Positions 1 through 7,795 of a stretch of DNA of 64,000 bases are shown here, in pieces. Under the pieces are notes generated by a model, which saw only the letters and a program-made list of their open reading frames with translations, had not been told where the DNA came from and made no database searches. The translations under genes and the position numbers were made by a program. The stretch is from Tropicimonas sp033101155 (GTDB taxonomy: Bacteria; Pseudomonadota; Alphaproteobacteria; Rhodobacterales; Rhodobacteraceae), in NCBI RefSeq assembly GCF_033101155.1, contig NZ_JAWMPX010000004.1, forward strand, positions 124,001 through 188,000, written 5' to 3'. Positions within the stretch are counted from its first letter, which is position 1; each line of letters starts with the position of its first letter.

Positions 1-214
1 CTCCGGCCTCCTCTAGCTCCTGCGCAAGACGTGCCAGAAGCAATGTCTTGCCCGAGCCTGCCTTGCCGATCACAGCGAGGACCCCGGCTCCGGAGTCGGT
101 TCGAGGCGTTATCGCTTCGTTCAGAAGGTCGATCCCAGCCGAAGCCAGTAATTCGGAGGCCCGATCCCAGGCGTCCGCTTGATCTTCTGAGAATGTGAGG
201 GCGTTCTGCGGCAT
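1..214 (-). CDS. RecD-like ATP-dependent DNA helicase, N-terminal fragment (runs off the window)
   Basis: Only the first 71 codons are inside the window; the gene continues past base 1. The start MPQNALTFSEDQADAW is followed by a Walker A P-loop, GKAGSGKT, near residue 50, preceded by VLAVI. This arrangement, a short SEDQ segment and then the P-loop, fits the RecD/UvrD-like exonuclease-helicases that are single-gene proteins in Rhodobacterales. The product would be a cytoplasmic DNA repair or recombination helicase. The rest of the helicase motifs cannot be seen, so another P-loop helicase remains possible. It is transcribed in the same direction as luxI, which lies 66 bp upstream. Confidence 0.6.
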   Translation of the reverse strand, partial: MPQNALTFSEDQADAWDRASELLASAGIDLLNEAITPRTDSGAGVLAVIGKAGSGKTLLLARLAQELEEAG

Positions 215-280
215 GCCCGGACCCTATAATGGGCAGAATCCGGGCGCCAGCCACTCTGAACGCCGAATCAGTCCTTCGTG

Positions 281-919
281 TCAGGCCGTCGCTGCCAGCG
301 GAGAAACCAGGTTGCGGTTGAAAGACCGGTTGAACCAGCTCATCGAGGTTTCGCGGTCGATGCCGAGGCGTGTCAGGGTCGGCGCCCAAGCTTGCGGTTT
401 CATCTCCCACAGGCCGACACCGATCCGATCCATTCCCTCGCCGACCGATCCGATCACGTCCGGATCGACATGGTAGAGGCGGTAGATCCGTTCCATACGC
501 GGATCGAACACGCCGCAGAAATGCGAAAGCTTGAAGTGGTCCATCAACTCACCTCCGCCCAGGACGAGCGCCGCAGCTGCTCGGCGATCGGCTCGCGGCG
601 AGATGCAGAAGCGGGTGCATTCCCAGATCAGGGGTGATTCGATGGTCACCCCGTCCAGAAGGTGGGAAAAATGTTCGTTGATCATCGTCCGACCTGTGGT
701 CGGCAGGAAGCGCATGGACCCACCATGACTTCCATCCTCCAACTCCCAGATCACATAGAGCGGATTCAGCACATCGTATTGATCCCGCTCTTCTCCTTTC
801 GCGTTTACCGAGACTTCCCAGCCCAGACGACGCGAAAACTGCTCCGCCCGATCCTCAAACATAGTGTCCCGGAGTTTGGCAAAGCGGTCGAGTTCATTTC
901 CATATACATAACGCAGCAT
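281..919 (-). CDS. luxI: LuxI-family acyl-homoserine-lactone synthase
   Basis: This 212-residue protein has the usual length of autoinducer synthases, which join an acyl chain from acyl-ACP to S-adenosylmethionine. The invariant family residues are present: R24, F28 and W34 in DRAEQFSRRLGW, acidic residues around 46-49 (ERDQYD), R69 in GSMRFLPTTG, and the ESPLIWECTRF segment with the conserved Glu and Arg. AAGGAG lies 9-13 bases before the ATG. It follows luxR in the same direction 117 bp downstream, the usual arrangement of a quorum-sensing pair. I could not identify a convincing lux box in the spacer. The signal should be an acyl-homoserine lactone; the acyl chain length cannot be read from the sequence. 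Confidence 0.95.
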   Translation of the reverse strand: MLRYVYGNELDRFAKLRDTMFEDRAEQFSRRLGWEVSVNAKGEERDQYDVLNPLYVIWELEDGSHGGSMRFLPTTGRTMINEHFSHLLDGVTIESPLIWECTRFCISPRADRRAAAALVLGGGELMDHFKLSHFCGVFDPRMERIYRLYHVDPDVIGSVGEGMDRIGVGLWEMKPQAWAPTLTRLGIDRETSMSWFNRSFNRNLVSPLAATA

Positions 920-1036
920 GACGAGAGGCTCCTTTCCGTCAGATGAGGGAAGGATTGTCTAAACTTGGTTAACAGAAAGCTACCCAATTTACAGATTAAC
1001 GCATGGTCAGAAACAAAAAACCGCTGACCGGACTGA

Positions 1037-1750
1037 TTACACAACAATCAGACCGCGGGACAATGCACGCGCGACCGCATGCGTCGTATTGAGTGCGCCG
1101 AGCTTATGGCGCGCCGCTTCTATGTAGACACGCAGCGTGTGCTCGGAGATCTCCATCTCCTTCGCCGCCTGCGCGCGACTCATGCCTTTGGCGAGATAGG
1201 CCATAGCAGCCAGTTCACGCGGAGAAAGCGCAGGGGCCGGAGCCGAATCCCCGCCGCGCTCGAATTCCAGCGCTTTTTTGTTGAATTCATGTGCGATTAT
1301 CATGAGATCACGCATGTTCTGATCGACAAAGGTAGCCCAGGCAAAGTCGTCGGAATTGTCGGAAACCGTAAAAAGTGCAAATTGCCCGGAGGGGCCACGA
1401 ATTGGAATGGACAACCCCTGATTTCCAACCCCGTAATCAACGGCCTCTCGATAAAATGCACGCGCCGCACGGCTGGACCAATCGAGCTCTTTCCAGTCGA
1501 CAGGGTTGAACCTCTGAAGGCACCCAAGGATGACCGGATCCATGCGAAGGTAGTCCTTCTCCACATATCGATCGACCCAATCCTGATTATACGTCCCGGC
1601 ACCGAAGCGTTCACCGACGGAGTTTACCCAGTGATATACGACATGGGAGATGGTGTAATAGTCGCGCAGCTTTTCGGTTGCGTGCTGCAGGCCACCCACA
1701 TCTTCCGCGTTCTGGACGGATTCACATAAAGCCTCGAGCTTCTCCTCCAT
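1037..1750 (-). CDS. luxR: LuxR-family quorum-sensing transcription regulator
   Basis: The protein is 237 residues from the chosen ATG. An N-terminal autoinducer-binding domain carries the family pattern of W, Y and D residues (WVDRY, then RMDPV) and a GLSIPIRGP strand. A C-terminal LuxR helix-turn-helix follows: LSPRELAAMAYLAKGMSRAQAAKEM, then SEHTLRVYI. It lies directly upstream of luxI and should bind that enzyme's acyl-homoserine lactone in the cytoplasm. The frame stays open further upstream to 1900, but that extension is Arg/Pro-rich with no family similarity, so I start at MEEKLEALCES; an AAGGAGAG is about 18 bases upstream. The start overlaps the preceding small ORF by 29 bp, which suggests translational coupling. 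Confidence 0.9.
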   Translation of the reverse strand: MEEKLEALCESVQNAEDVGGLQHATEKLRDYYTISHVVYHWVNSVGERFGAGTYNQDWVDRYVEKDYLRMDPVILGCLQRFNPVDWKELDWSSRAARAFYREAVDYGVGNQGLSIPIRGPSGQFALFTVSDNSDDFAWATFVDQNMRDLMIIAHEFNKKALEFERGGDSAPAPALSPRELAAMAYLAKGMSRAQAAKEMEISEHTLRVYIEAARHKLGALNTTHAVARALSRGLIVV

Positions 1751-1928
1751 GATCTGCCGCGAACGGCTCTCTCCTTTCGGTCCCATCCGATGCCGACGCC
1801 CGGGTGGCAATCTCCATATTCGCAACCTGCCTGGCATCGTCCATCTGCTCGGCCAATGCGCGTAAGTCATGCTCACGCGCGTAAGCGCCGATGTCGGCAA
1901 GGACGTCCAGTATCCACCCGTGAGTCAT
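1722..1928 (-). CDS. Small conserved-looking ORF overlapping the luxR start
   Basis: This 68-residue ORF begins MTHGWILDVLADIGAY and continues with an amphipathic helical stretch, DLRALAEQMDDARQVANME. From memory, short proteins with the pattern W-I-x-D-V-L-x-D-hydrophobic and LAEQ-hydrophobic-DD occur next to regulators in Rhodobacterales and Rhizobiales, usually as hypothetical proteins; I could not check this. AAGAAAG lies 7-8 bases before the ATG. The gene ends inside the first codons of luxR (29 bp overlap), so the two are probably co-translated. No catalytic motif, signal peptide or membrane segment is visible. It may be a small regulatory partner or only a leader peptide; the function is unknown. 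Confidence 0.55.
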   Translation of the reverse strand: MTHGWILDVLADIGAYAREHDLRALAEQMDDARQVANMEIATRASASDGTERREPFAADHGGEARGFM

Positions 1929-2296
1929 AACAGAGTCTTTCTTGGCTTCGTCGGGAAAACGTTGACACAACCTTAACACGACAGACTCAGCGGCAGAACT
2001 CACGGGTTTGCCCTCCCCTAAAGTAGCGAGGTCTCCCCAGGTAACAACCTGATTTCATAATAGCACTGACAAGTTCTGAATATCTGCGACCGATTCGCTA
2101 CCCTTACGGCATCGTGGCCTACTTGCATGGTCCGTCATCCCTGACAATACAACAGACACGCGCAAGGACAGACCCAGCCCAGATGGCCAGCGCTCCACCG
2201 ATCCCGATACGCATGTAGATTGGCTTGACCTCCGGTTGACGCTTTCACCTCGCCCTTCCCGGGGTCTGGCGCCCGACAACGAACGCCCCTGAACGG
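1929..2296. other. Intergenic stretch between the luxR block and ccr, no gene seen
   Basis: No convincing gene lies here. The region should hold the promoter of the small ORF-luxR transcript, which runs leftward, and it starts beyond the ccr terminator. A 31-codon minus-strand ORF (2119-2214) is present, but its GGAGG is 14 bases from the ATG and I do not call it. Confidence 0.5.
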
Positions 2297-2329
2297 AAAA
2301 AGCCGCCGCCGGATCAACCGGCAACGGCT
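2297..2329 (-). terminator. Rho-independent terminator of ccr
   Basis: Read on the minus strand, AGCCGTTGCCGG and CCGGCGGCGGCT form a 12-bp stem with two G-T pairs around a 5-nt loop, followed directly by TTTTT. It starts 24 bp after the ccr stop codon. Confidence 0.85.
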
Positions 2330-2353
2330 CAGTGCATTTCAGGAGAACGATGC

Positions 2354-3637
2354 CTAGCCCCGGGCTTCCAGCGCGTCTTCCAGCGTGCGCAGACCGGTTG
2401 TCGGAGCCTGGACAAGCACCGACATGTTGCCCGGCTTGTGCTCGTTGCGCATCATTTTCATGTGGGCGGCCGGGATCTCGTCCCAGGAGAAGACTTCGGA
2501 CATGCAGGGGTCGAGCCGGCGTTCCACCATCAACTGGTTGGCGGCAGCAGCCTGCTTGAGATGGGCGAAGTGGGAGCCCTGAAGGCGCTTCTGATGCATC
2601 CAGATGTAGCGAACGTCGAAGGTGCAGTTGAAACCCGTGGTGCCCGCGCAGATCACGACCATGCCGCCCTTCTTGCACACGAAGGAGGAGACCGGGAAGG
2701 TCGACTCGCCCGGATGCTCGAACACCATGTCGACATTGTTGCCCTTGCCGGTGATGTCCCAGATCGCCTTGCCGAACTTGCGCGCCTCCTTGAACCAGGC
2801 GGCATATTCCGGCGTGTTGACCGTCGGAAGCTGACCCCAGCAGTTGAAGTCTTTCCGGTTCAGCACACCCTTGGCGCCAAGATTCATCACGAAGTCGCGC
2901 TTGTCCTCGTCCGAGATCACGCCGATGGCATTGCCGCCAGCCGCGTTGATCAGCTGGATCGCATAGGAACCGAGCCCGCCTGAGGCGCCCCAGACCAGCA
3001 CGTTCTGGCCCGGCTTGAGCTCATGCGGGTGATGACCGAAGAGCATCCGGTAAGCGGTGGCCAGCGTCAGCGTGTAGCAGGCGCTCTCCTCCCAGGTCAG
3101 GTGCTGCGGGCGCGGCAGGAGCTGCTGCGCCTGCACATTGGTGAACTGGGCAAAGGAGCCGTCCGGCGTCTCGTAGCCCCAGATCCGTTGCGACGGGGAA
3201 TACATTGGATCGCCACCGTTGCATTCCTCGTCATCGCCGTCATCCTGGTTGCAGTGGATCACAACCTCGTCGCCCACCTTCCAGTTCCGCACCCTGTCGC
3301 CGATGGCCCAGACGATGCCCGACGCATCCGAGCCCGCGATATGGTAGGGTGCCCCGTGGCCGTCGAAAGGCGAGATCGGCACACCGAGCCCTGCCCAGAC
3401 GCCGTTATAGTTGACGCCCGCGGCCATCACGAGGACCAGCACTTCGTGGCTGTCCAGCTTCGGCGTATCGACAACCTCGACCTGGAACGACTTGTCCGGT
3501 TCGCCGTGGCGTTCGCGGCGGATCGCCCAAGCATACATCTGCTTCGGCACATAGCCCATCGGGGGCATTTCACCAATCTCGTAGAGGTCCTTTTCAGGCG
3601 CCTCATAGCTAGCGTGGGTCATGTCATCCAGAGCCAT
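2354..3637 (-). CDS. ccr: Crotonyl-CoA carboxylase/reductase
   Basis: This 427-residue MDR-superfamily enzyme carries out NADPH-dependent reductive carboxylation of crotonyl-CoA to ethylmalonyl-CoA, the defining step of the ethylmalonyl-CoA pathway for acetyl-CoA assimilation. The N-terminus MALDDMTHASYEAPEKDLYE, the AAGVNYNGVWAG segment around residues 72-83 and the NADP-binding loop GASGGLGS at 217-224 match the family, as does the length. It is not an ordinary quinone or enoyl reductase, which would be about 100 residues shorter. GGAGG lies 7 bases from the ATG. The gene is divergent from the next mutase gene of the same pathway, and a strong terminator follows. Confidence 0.95.
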   Translation of the reverse strand: MALDDMTHASYEAPEKDLYEIGEMPPMGYVPKQMYAWAIRRERHGEPDKSFQVEVVDTPKLDSHEVLVLVMAAGVNYNGVWAGLGVPISPFDGHGAPYHIAGSDASGIVWAIGDRVRNWKVGDEVVIHCNQDDGDDEECNGGDPMYSPSQRIWGYETPDGSFAQFTNVQAQQLLPRPQHLTWEESACYTLTLATAYRMLFGHHPHELKPGQNVLVWGASGGLGSYAIQLINAAGGNAIGVISDEDKRDFVMNLGAKGVLNRKDFNCWGQLPTVNTPEYAAWFKEARKFGKAIWDITGKGNNVDMVFEHPGESTFPVSSFVCKKGGMVVICAGTTGFNCTFDVRYIWMHQKRLQGSHFAHLKQAAAANQLMVERRLDPCMSEVFSWDEIPAAHMKMMRNEHKPGNMSVLVQAPTTGLRTLEDALEARG

Positions 3638-3922
3638 CTGAGCCTCCTTGTCAGCACTTGCCGCATCGCAGAATCAATGCGGGTTTCGAGCTGTGATACG
3701 GCGCGCCACGCAACATTGCAATGCATGTTTGCGACATTTTGAAACTTTATGTCTCCAAGGAACGCAGCGTCGCGCCAGAACCAACCCAACGACCCTTTTC
3801 TGCGCTCGCAAAACAACCTTTCCCGGCTGCGCCGCAACGCAGCGAATTGACAGCGCCACATTCTTTCGAATAACTCACTCAGAACGAAATCTTATTGCCC
3901 ATCCTGACTCGGGAGGACTCCG
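3638..3922. promoter_or_regulatory. Shared divergent promoter region of ccr and ecm
   Basis: This 285-bp spacer separates the two divergent start codons and must contain both promoters. A stretch at about 3713-3745 is rich in TTGCAA/TTTGCGA-like words (ATTGCAATGCATGTTTGCGAC). These resemble the TTTGC-type half sites used by short-chain acyl-CoA regulators such as PccR/RamB, but they do not form a clear symmetric operator, so this is only a suggestion. Confidence 0.4.
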
Positions 3923-5890
3923 ATGAGCGACGCCACGAAAGACCGCCCCTGGCTGTTCCGCACCTATGCCGGCCACTCGACCGCGAAAAAGTCGAACGCC
4001 CTCTACCGGAACAATCTCGCCAAGGGGCAGACCGGCCTCTCGGTTGCCTTCGACCTGCCGACCCAAACCGGCTATGACAGTGATCATGTGCTGGCGCGCG
4101 GCGAAGTTGGCAAGGTTGGCGTTCCCGTCGCTCACCTTGGCGATATGCGCGCGCTGTTCGACCAGATCCCTCTGGAACAGATGAACACCTCGATGACGAT
4201 CAACGCGACCGCGCCCTGGTTGCTGTCGCTCTATATCGCGGTCGCCGAGGAGCAGGGCGCCGATGTCTCCAGCCTCCAGGGCACGGTCCAGAACGACATC
4301 ATCAAGGAATACCTCTCGCGCGGCACCTATATCTGTCCGCCCAAGCCGTCGTTGAAGCTGATCACCGATGTTGCCGAATACTGCTACTCGACCGTTCCCA
4401 AGTGGAACCCCATGAATGTCTGCTCCTACCACCTGCAGGAAGCCGGCGCGACACCGGAGCAGGAACTGGCCTTCGCGCTGGCCACCGGCCAGGCCGTGCT
4501 GGACGGGCTGAAGGACAAGGTGCCGGCCGAGGACTTCCCCAAGCTCGCTGGCCGCATCTCCTTCTTCGTCAATGCCGGCATCCGGTTTGTCACCGAAATG
4601 TGCAAGATGCGCGCCTTCGTCGATCTCTGGGACGAAATCTGCCGCGAGCGCTACGGCGTCGAGGACCCGAAATACCGCCGCTTCCGCTATGGCGTGCAGG
4701 TCAACTCACTCGGACTCACGGAGCAGCAACCGGAAAACAATGTCTACCGTATCCTGATCGAGATGCTTGCGGTCACGCTCTCCAAGAAGGCCCGCGCGCG
4801 TGCCGTCCAGCTTCCCGCCTGGAACGAGGCACTGGGCCTGCCGCGCCCCTGGGACCAGCAATGGTCCCTGCGGATGCAGCAGATCATGGCCTACGAGACC
4901 GACCTTCTCGAATATGAGGACCTGTTCGACAACAACCCGACCGTGGAGGCCAAGGTCGAGGCGCTCAAGGACGGCGCGCGCCATGAGCTGGCCACGCTGG
5001 AGAGCATGGGCGGGGCGATTGGCGCGATCGACTACATGAAAGCGCAACTGGTGAATTCCAATGCGGATCGTCTCAACAAGATCGAGGCGAACCAAACAAC
5101 CGTTGTCGGCGTCAACCGCTGGACCGAGGGCGAGCCTTCGCCACTGATGGACGAGGAAGGCGGCATCATGGTCGTCGACCCGGCCATGGAGCAGGACCAG
5201 ATCGACCGGCTCAATGCCTGGCGCGCCGACCGTGACAGCGTGGCCGTCACGACGGCGCTCCACGCGCTGCGCGACGCGGCCCGGACTGGCGCAAACATCA
5301 TGCCTCCATCCATCGCTGCGGCCAAAGCGGGCGCGACCACCGGCGAATGGGCCGGTGTCATGCGCGAGGTCTTCGGCCAGTTCCGCGGCCCGACCGGTGT
5401 CTCCCGCTCCGTTTCAAACCGCACCGAGGGTCTGGAGGAGATTCGCGAGGCCGTCGACGCCGTGTCCGACAAGCTGGGGCGCCGGCTGAAATTCCTCATG
5501 GGCAAACCGGGCCTCGATGGCCATTCCAATGGCGCAGAGCAAATTGCTTTCCGGGCGCGCGATTGCGGGATGGATATCGATTATGAAGGCATCCGCCTGA
5601 CCCCGGATGAAATTGTTGCGGCGGCGCAGCGCGAGGAAGCTCATGTCGTCGGCCTGTCGATCCTTTCGGGCAGTCATATTCCGCTCGTTGCCGATCTGAT
5701 GGAAAAGATGCGCATTGCCGGGCTGGGAAATATCCCCGTGGTCGTTGGCGGGATCATACCGGATGATGACGCCGAAAAGCTTCGGGCAATGGGTGTCAGG
5801 ACGGTCTATACGCCCAAGGATTTCGAGCTGAACCGGATCATGATGGACATCGTCGCCCTCGCGGATTCAGAGGAAATTGCCGCGCAATGA
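3923..5890 (+). CDS. ecm: Ethylmalonyl-CoA mutase, B12-dependent
   Basis: This 655-residue single-chain acyl-CoA mutase converts (2R)-ethylmalonyl-CoA to methylsuccinyl-CoA. The N-terminal TIM-barrel half begins at MSDATKDRPWLFRTYAGHST, and the cobalamin-binding Rossmann half has D532-x-H534-x-x-G in LDGHSNG, LSGSH near 580 and GG near 609. The length is that of ethylmalonyl-CoA mutase, shorter than methylmalonyl-CoA mutase large subunits (about 710-720), and the divergent ccr gene supports this specificity. GGGAGGA precedes the ATG by about 7 bases. The 120-bp spacer downstream leads to an H-NS-like gene that looks separate. Methylmalonyl-CoA mutase is the main alternative but is less likely here. 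Confidence 0.93.
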   Translation: MSDATKDRPWLFRTYAGHSTAKKSNALYRNNLAKGQTGLSVAFDLPTQTGYDSDHVLARGEVGKVGVPVAHLGDMRALFDQIPLEQMNTSMTINATAPWLLSLYIAVAEEQGADVSSLQGTVQNDIIKEYLSRGTYICPPKPSLKLITDVAEYCYSTVPKWNPMNVCSYHLQEAGATPEQELAFALATGQAVLDGLKDKVPAEDFPKLAGRISFFVNAGIRFVTEMCKMRAFVDLWDEICRERYGVEDPKYRRFRYGVQVNSLGLTEQQPENNVYRILIEMLAVTLSKKARARAVQLPAWNEALGLPRPWDQQWSLRMQQIMAYETDLLEYEDLFDNNPTVEAKVEALKDGARHELATLESMGGAIGAIDYMKAQLVNSNADRLNKIEANQTTVVGVNRWTEGEPSPLMDEEGGIMVVDPAMEQDQIDRLNAWRADRDSVAVTTALHALRDAARTGANIMPPSIAAAKAGATTGEWAGVMREVFGQFRGPTGVSRSVSNRTEGLEEIREAVDAVSDKLGRRLKFLMGKPGLDGHSNGAEQIAFRARDCGMDIDYEGIRLTPDEIVAAAQREEAHVVGLSILSGSHIPLVADLMEKMRIAGLGNIPVVVGGIIPDDDAEKLRAMGVRTVYTPKDFELNRIMMDIVALADSEEIAAQ

Positions 5891-6010
5891 TTTTTTGGAC
5901 AGGTGCGGAGGCTGTCTTTTCCGGCAATTCCATGCCGAATTAACAATATCCCAATTGCATTCCCCGATGGAGTGTGACCAAAAAACAGGCGCAACCATCG
6001 GGAGTAAAGA

Positions 6011-6331
6011 ATGGAAATCGATCTCGACTCACTCACTCGGTCCGAGCTTGAAGAACTCCGCACCAAAATCGACAAGGCGGCATCGACCCTTGCCGAACGC
6101 GAACGCCAGGCGGCTATGGATGCCGTCGAGCAGGCCGCGCAGGCCCATGGCTTCAGCCTCAAGGAACTGACCGGCGTTGCGCCGGCCAAGGCCCGAGGAA
6201 AAGCCAAGAATCCGCCGAAATTCCGCCACCCGGAAAATCCGTCGGTGACGTGGACCGGGCGCGGGCGCAAACCGCAATGGATCAAGGATGCCGAGGCCTC
6301 CGGAACCGACATAGCGGAATTCGCCATCTGA
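6011..6331 (+). CDS. H-NS family nucleoid protein, HvrA-like
   Basis: The protein is 106 residues. Residues 1-50 are a charged coiled coil (SELEELRTKIDKA, then ERERQAAMDAVEQA) for oligomerization. A basic linker (KARGKAKN) leads to the C-terminal DNA-binding motif RHPENPSVTWTGRGRKPQW, where RGRKP is the AT-hook-like loop typical of alphaproteobacterial H-NS proteins such as HvrA, MucR-independent silencers and Bv3F. It should bind AT-rich DNA and silence or tune genes, in Rhodobacter notably photosynthesis and redox genes. GGGAG lies 7 bases upstream of the ATG, and its own terminator follows. The family is certain; the regulon is not visible. Confidence 0.9.
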   Translation: MEIDLDSLTRSELEELRTKIDKAASTLAERERQAAMDAVEQAAQAHGFSLKELTGVAPAKARGKAKNPPKFRHPENPSVTWTGRGRKPQWIKDAEASGTDIAEFAI

Positions 6332-6364
6332 GGGGCGAAAGCCGTTTCAGAATTGGATAGAGTT

Positions 6365-6390
6365 GACGGACCGCCCGCGCGGTCCGTTTT
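6365..6390 (+). terminator. Rho-independent terminator after the H-NS-like gene
   Basis: ACGGACCG and CGGTCCGT form an 8-bp perfect stem around a short GC loop, followed by TTTT. It ends only about 5 bp before the deoD ribosome binding site, so deoD either has a promoter overlapping this hairpin or depends on read-through. Confidence 0.8.
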
Positions 6391-6404
6391 CATTGGAGGA
6401 ACAA

Positions 6405-7109
6405 ATGACAGTTCATATCGGAGCAAATCCCGGCGAGATCGCCGATACCGTGCTGATGCCTGGCGATCCCTATCGCGCGAAATGGGCGGCGGAGACGTTT
6501 CTGGAAGATGCTGTTTGCGTCAATCAGGTGCGCGGCATGCTGGGGTTTACCGGAAACTGGAAGGGCAATCGCGTCACCATCCAGGGATCCGGAATGGGAA
6601 TGCCCTCTCTGTCGATATATGCAAATGAGCTAATTCGTGATTACGGCGCACAGACCCTGATCCGAATTGGTTCCGCCGGCGGCATGCAGGAAGCCGTGAA
6701 GGTTCGCGATATCATCGTCGCCATGACGGCCTCGACCATTTCGACCCCGTCGCGCGGCTTCTTCCGCGAAATGAGCTACGCGCCCTGCGCCGATTACGGG
6801 CTGCTCGCGGCGGCGGTGAATGCCGCCGAAACACGCGAGGTCGGGTGCCATGTCGGCGGCATCTATTCCTCGGACGTGTTCTATGACGAACGCCCGGACC
6901 TGACGGAGCAACTCACCCGCCACGGTGTGCTCGCCGTCGAGATGGAAGCGGCCGAGCTCTATACCCTCGCCGCCCGCTATGGCCGCCGCGCGCTCGCCGT
7001 GCTGACCATCTCCGACCACCTCGTCACCGGCGAGGCGCTGCCCAGCGACCAGCGCGAGAAGAGCTTCGGCGACATGGTCGAGATCGCACTGGAAGCCGCT
7101 TTCGCCTGA
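6405..7109 (+). CDS. deoD: Purine-nucleoside phosphorylase, DeoD type
   Basis: This 234-residue enzyme phosphorolyses purine nucleosides to base and ribose-1-phosphate in nucleoside salvage. The family signatures are clear: the N-terminus MTVHIGANPGEIADTVLMPG, phosphate-binding GSAGG around residue 88, the nucleoside-site Met/Glu in VEMEAAELYTLA, and the catalytic Asp in ISDHLVTGE. Its length matches the hexameric DeoD group. GGAGG lies 5 bases before the chosen ATG; the frame extends to 6363 but that part runs through the preceding terminator. The next gene is thymidine kinase, so the two may form a small nucleoside-salvage unit. Confidence 0.95.
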   Translation: MTVHIGANPGEIADTVLMPGDPYRAKWAAETFLEDAVCVNQVRGMLGFTGNWKGNRVTIQGSGMGMPSLSIYANELIRDYGAQTLIRIGSAGGMQEAVKVRDIIVAMTASTISTPSRGFFREMSYAPCADYGLLAAAVNAAETREVGCHVGGIYSSDVFYDERPDLTEQLTRHGVLAVEMEAAELYTLAARYGRRALAVLTISDHLVTGEALPSDQREKSFGDMVEIALEAAFA

Positions 7110-7121
7110 CCTGACAGAAAT

Positions 7122-7147
7122 GCGCGGGGCGGATCGCCGCCCCGCGC
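7122..7147 (+). other. Strong GC hairpin between deoD and tdk
   Basis: GCGCGGGGCGG and CCGCCCCGCGC form a perfect 11-bp stem with a 4-nt loop, 12 bp after the deoD stop. No T-run follows on either strand, so it may be a Rho-dependent or mRNA-stabilizing element rather than an intrinsic terminator. Confidence 0.65.
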
Positions 7148-7192
7148 TATAGCCTGCTTGCCCAGACGCGAGGCCCGCGTTATCCGCAGCCT

Positions 7193-7795
7193 ATGGCCAA
7201 ACTATACTTCCACTACTCGACCATGAATGCCGGCAAGTCGACGATTCTGCTGCAAGCATCACATAACTACCGCGAGCGCGGCATGCAGACCTACCTGCTG
7301 ACCGCCGGCGTCGACACCCGTGCCGGTTTCGGCACGATCGGCTCACGCATCGGCATCTGCGCGGAAGCGGATGTCTTCTCGCCTGAGGACGATCTCTTCG
7401 CGAAAATCGCACAGAAGATGCAGGACGATCCCTGCGCCTGTATCTTCCTCGACGAGGCGCAGTTCCTGAGCGAGACCCAGGTCTGGCAACTCGCGCGCGC
7501 GGTTGACGACCTCAAGGTCCCGGTCATGTGCTACGGGCTGCGCGTCGATTTCATGGGCAAGCTCTTTCCCGGCTCCGCTGCCCTGCTGGCCCTGGCCGAC
7601 GAGATGCGCGAGGTCCGCACCATCTGCCATTGCGGCAAGAAGGCCACCATGGTCGCTCGGATGGGACCGGACGGACAAGCCTTGCGCGAGGGCGCCCAGG
7701 TGCAGATCGGCGGCAACGAGACCTATGTATCCCTCTGTCGGCGCCACTGGCGTGAAGCTGTCGGAGACCCGCTCTCTACTGCGCCAGAAGCCTGA
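7193..7795 (+). CDS. tdk: Thymidine kinase
   Basis: This 200-residue type II thymidine kinase phosphorylates thymidine to dTMP in the cytoplasm. It has the P-loop MNAGKST at residues 11-17, the Walker B/catalytic FLDEAQF near 84, the lasso-domain region GLRVDFMGKLFPGS, and the zinc-binding cysteines CHCGKKAT and SLCRRHW. MAKLYFHYSTMNAGKS is the standard start, although no good Shine-Dalgarno sequence precedes it, so translation may be weak. Its end overlaps the end of the convergent GntR-type gene by 20 bp. Confidence 0.95.
   Translation: MAKLYFHYSTMNAGKSTILLQASHNYRERGMQTYLLTAGVDTRAGFGTIGSRIGICAEADVFSPEDDLFAKIAQKMQDDPCACIFLDEAQFLSETQVWQLARAVDDLKVPVMCYGLRVDFMGKLFPGSAALLALADEMREVRTICHCGKKATMVARMGPDGQALREGAQVQIGGNETYVSLCRRHWREAVGDPLSTAPEA

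Noticed and set aside
920..1036. A lux box upstream of luxI
   Set aside because: The best candidate, CTGTAAATTGGGTAG, matches its reverse complement at only about six of fifteen positions, so I do not call it.
2119..2214. A 31-codon minus-strand ORF (MRIGIGGALAIWAGSVLARV...) in the luxR-ccr spacer
   Set aside because: The GGAGG is 14 bases from the ATG, the sequence has no recognizable signal or family, and the ORF lies just downstream of the ccr terminator without its own promoter.
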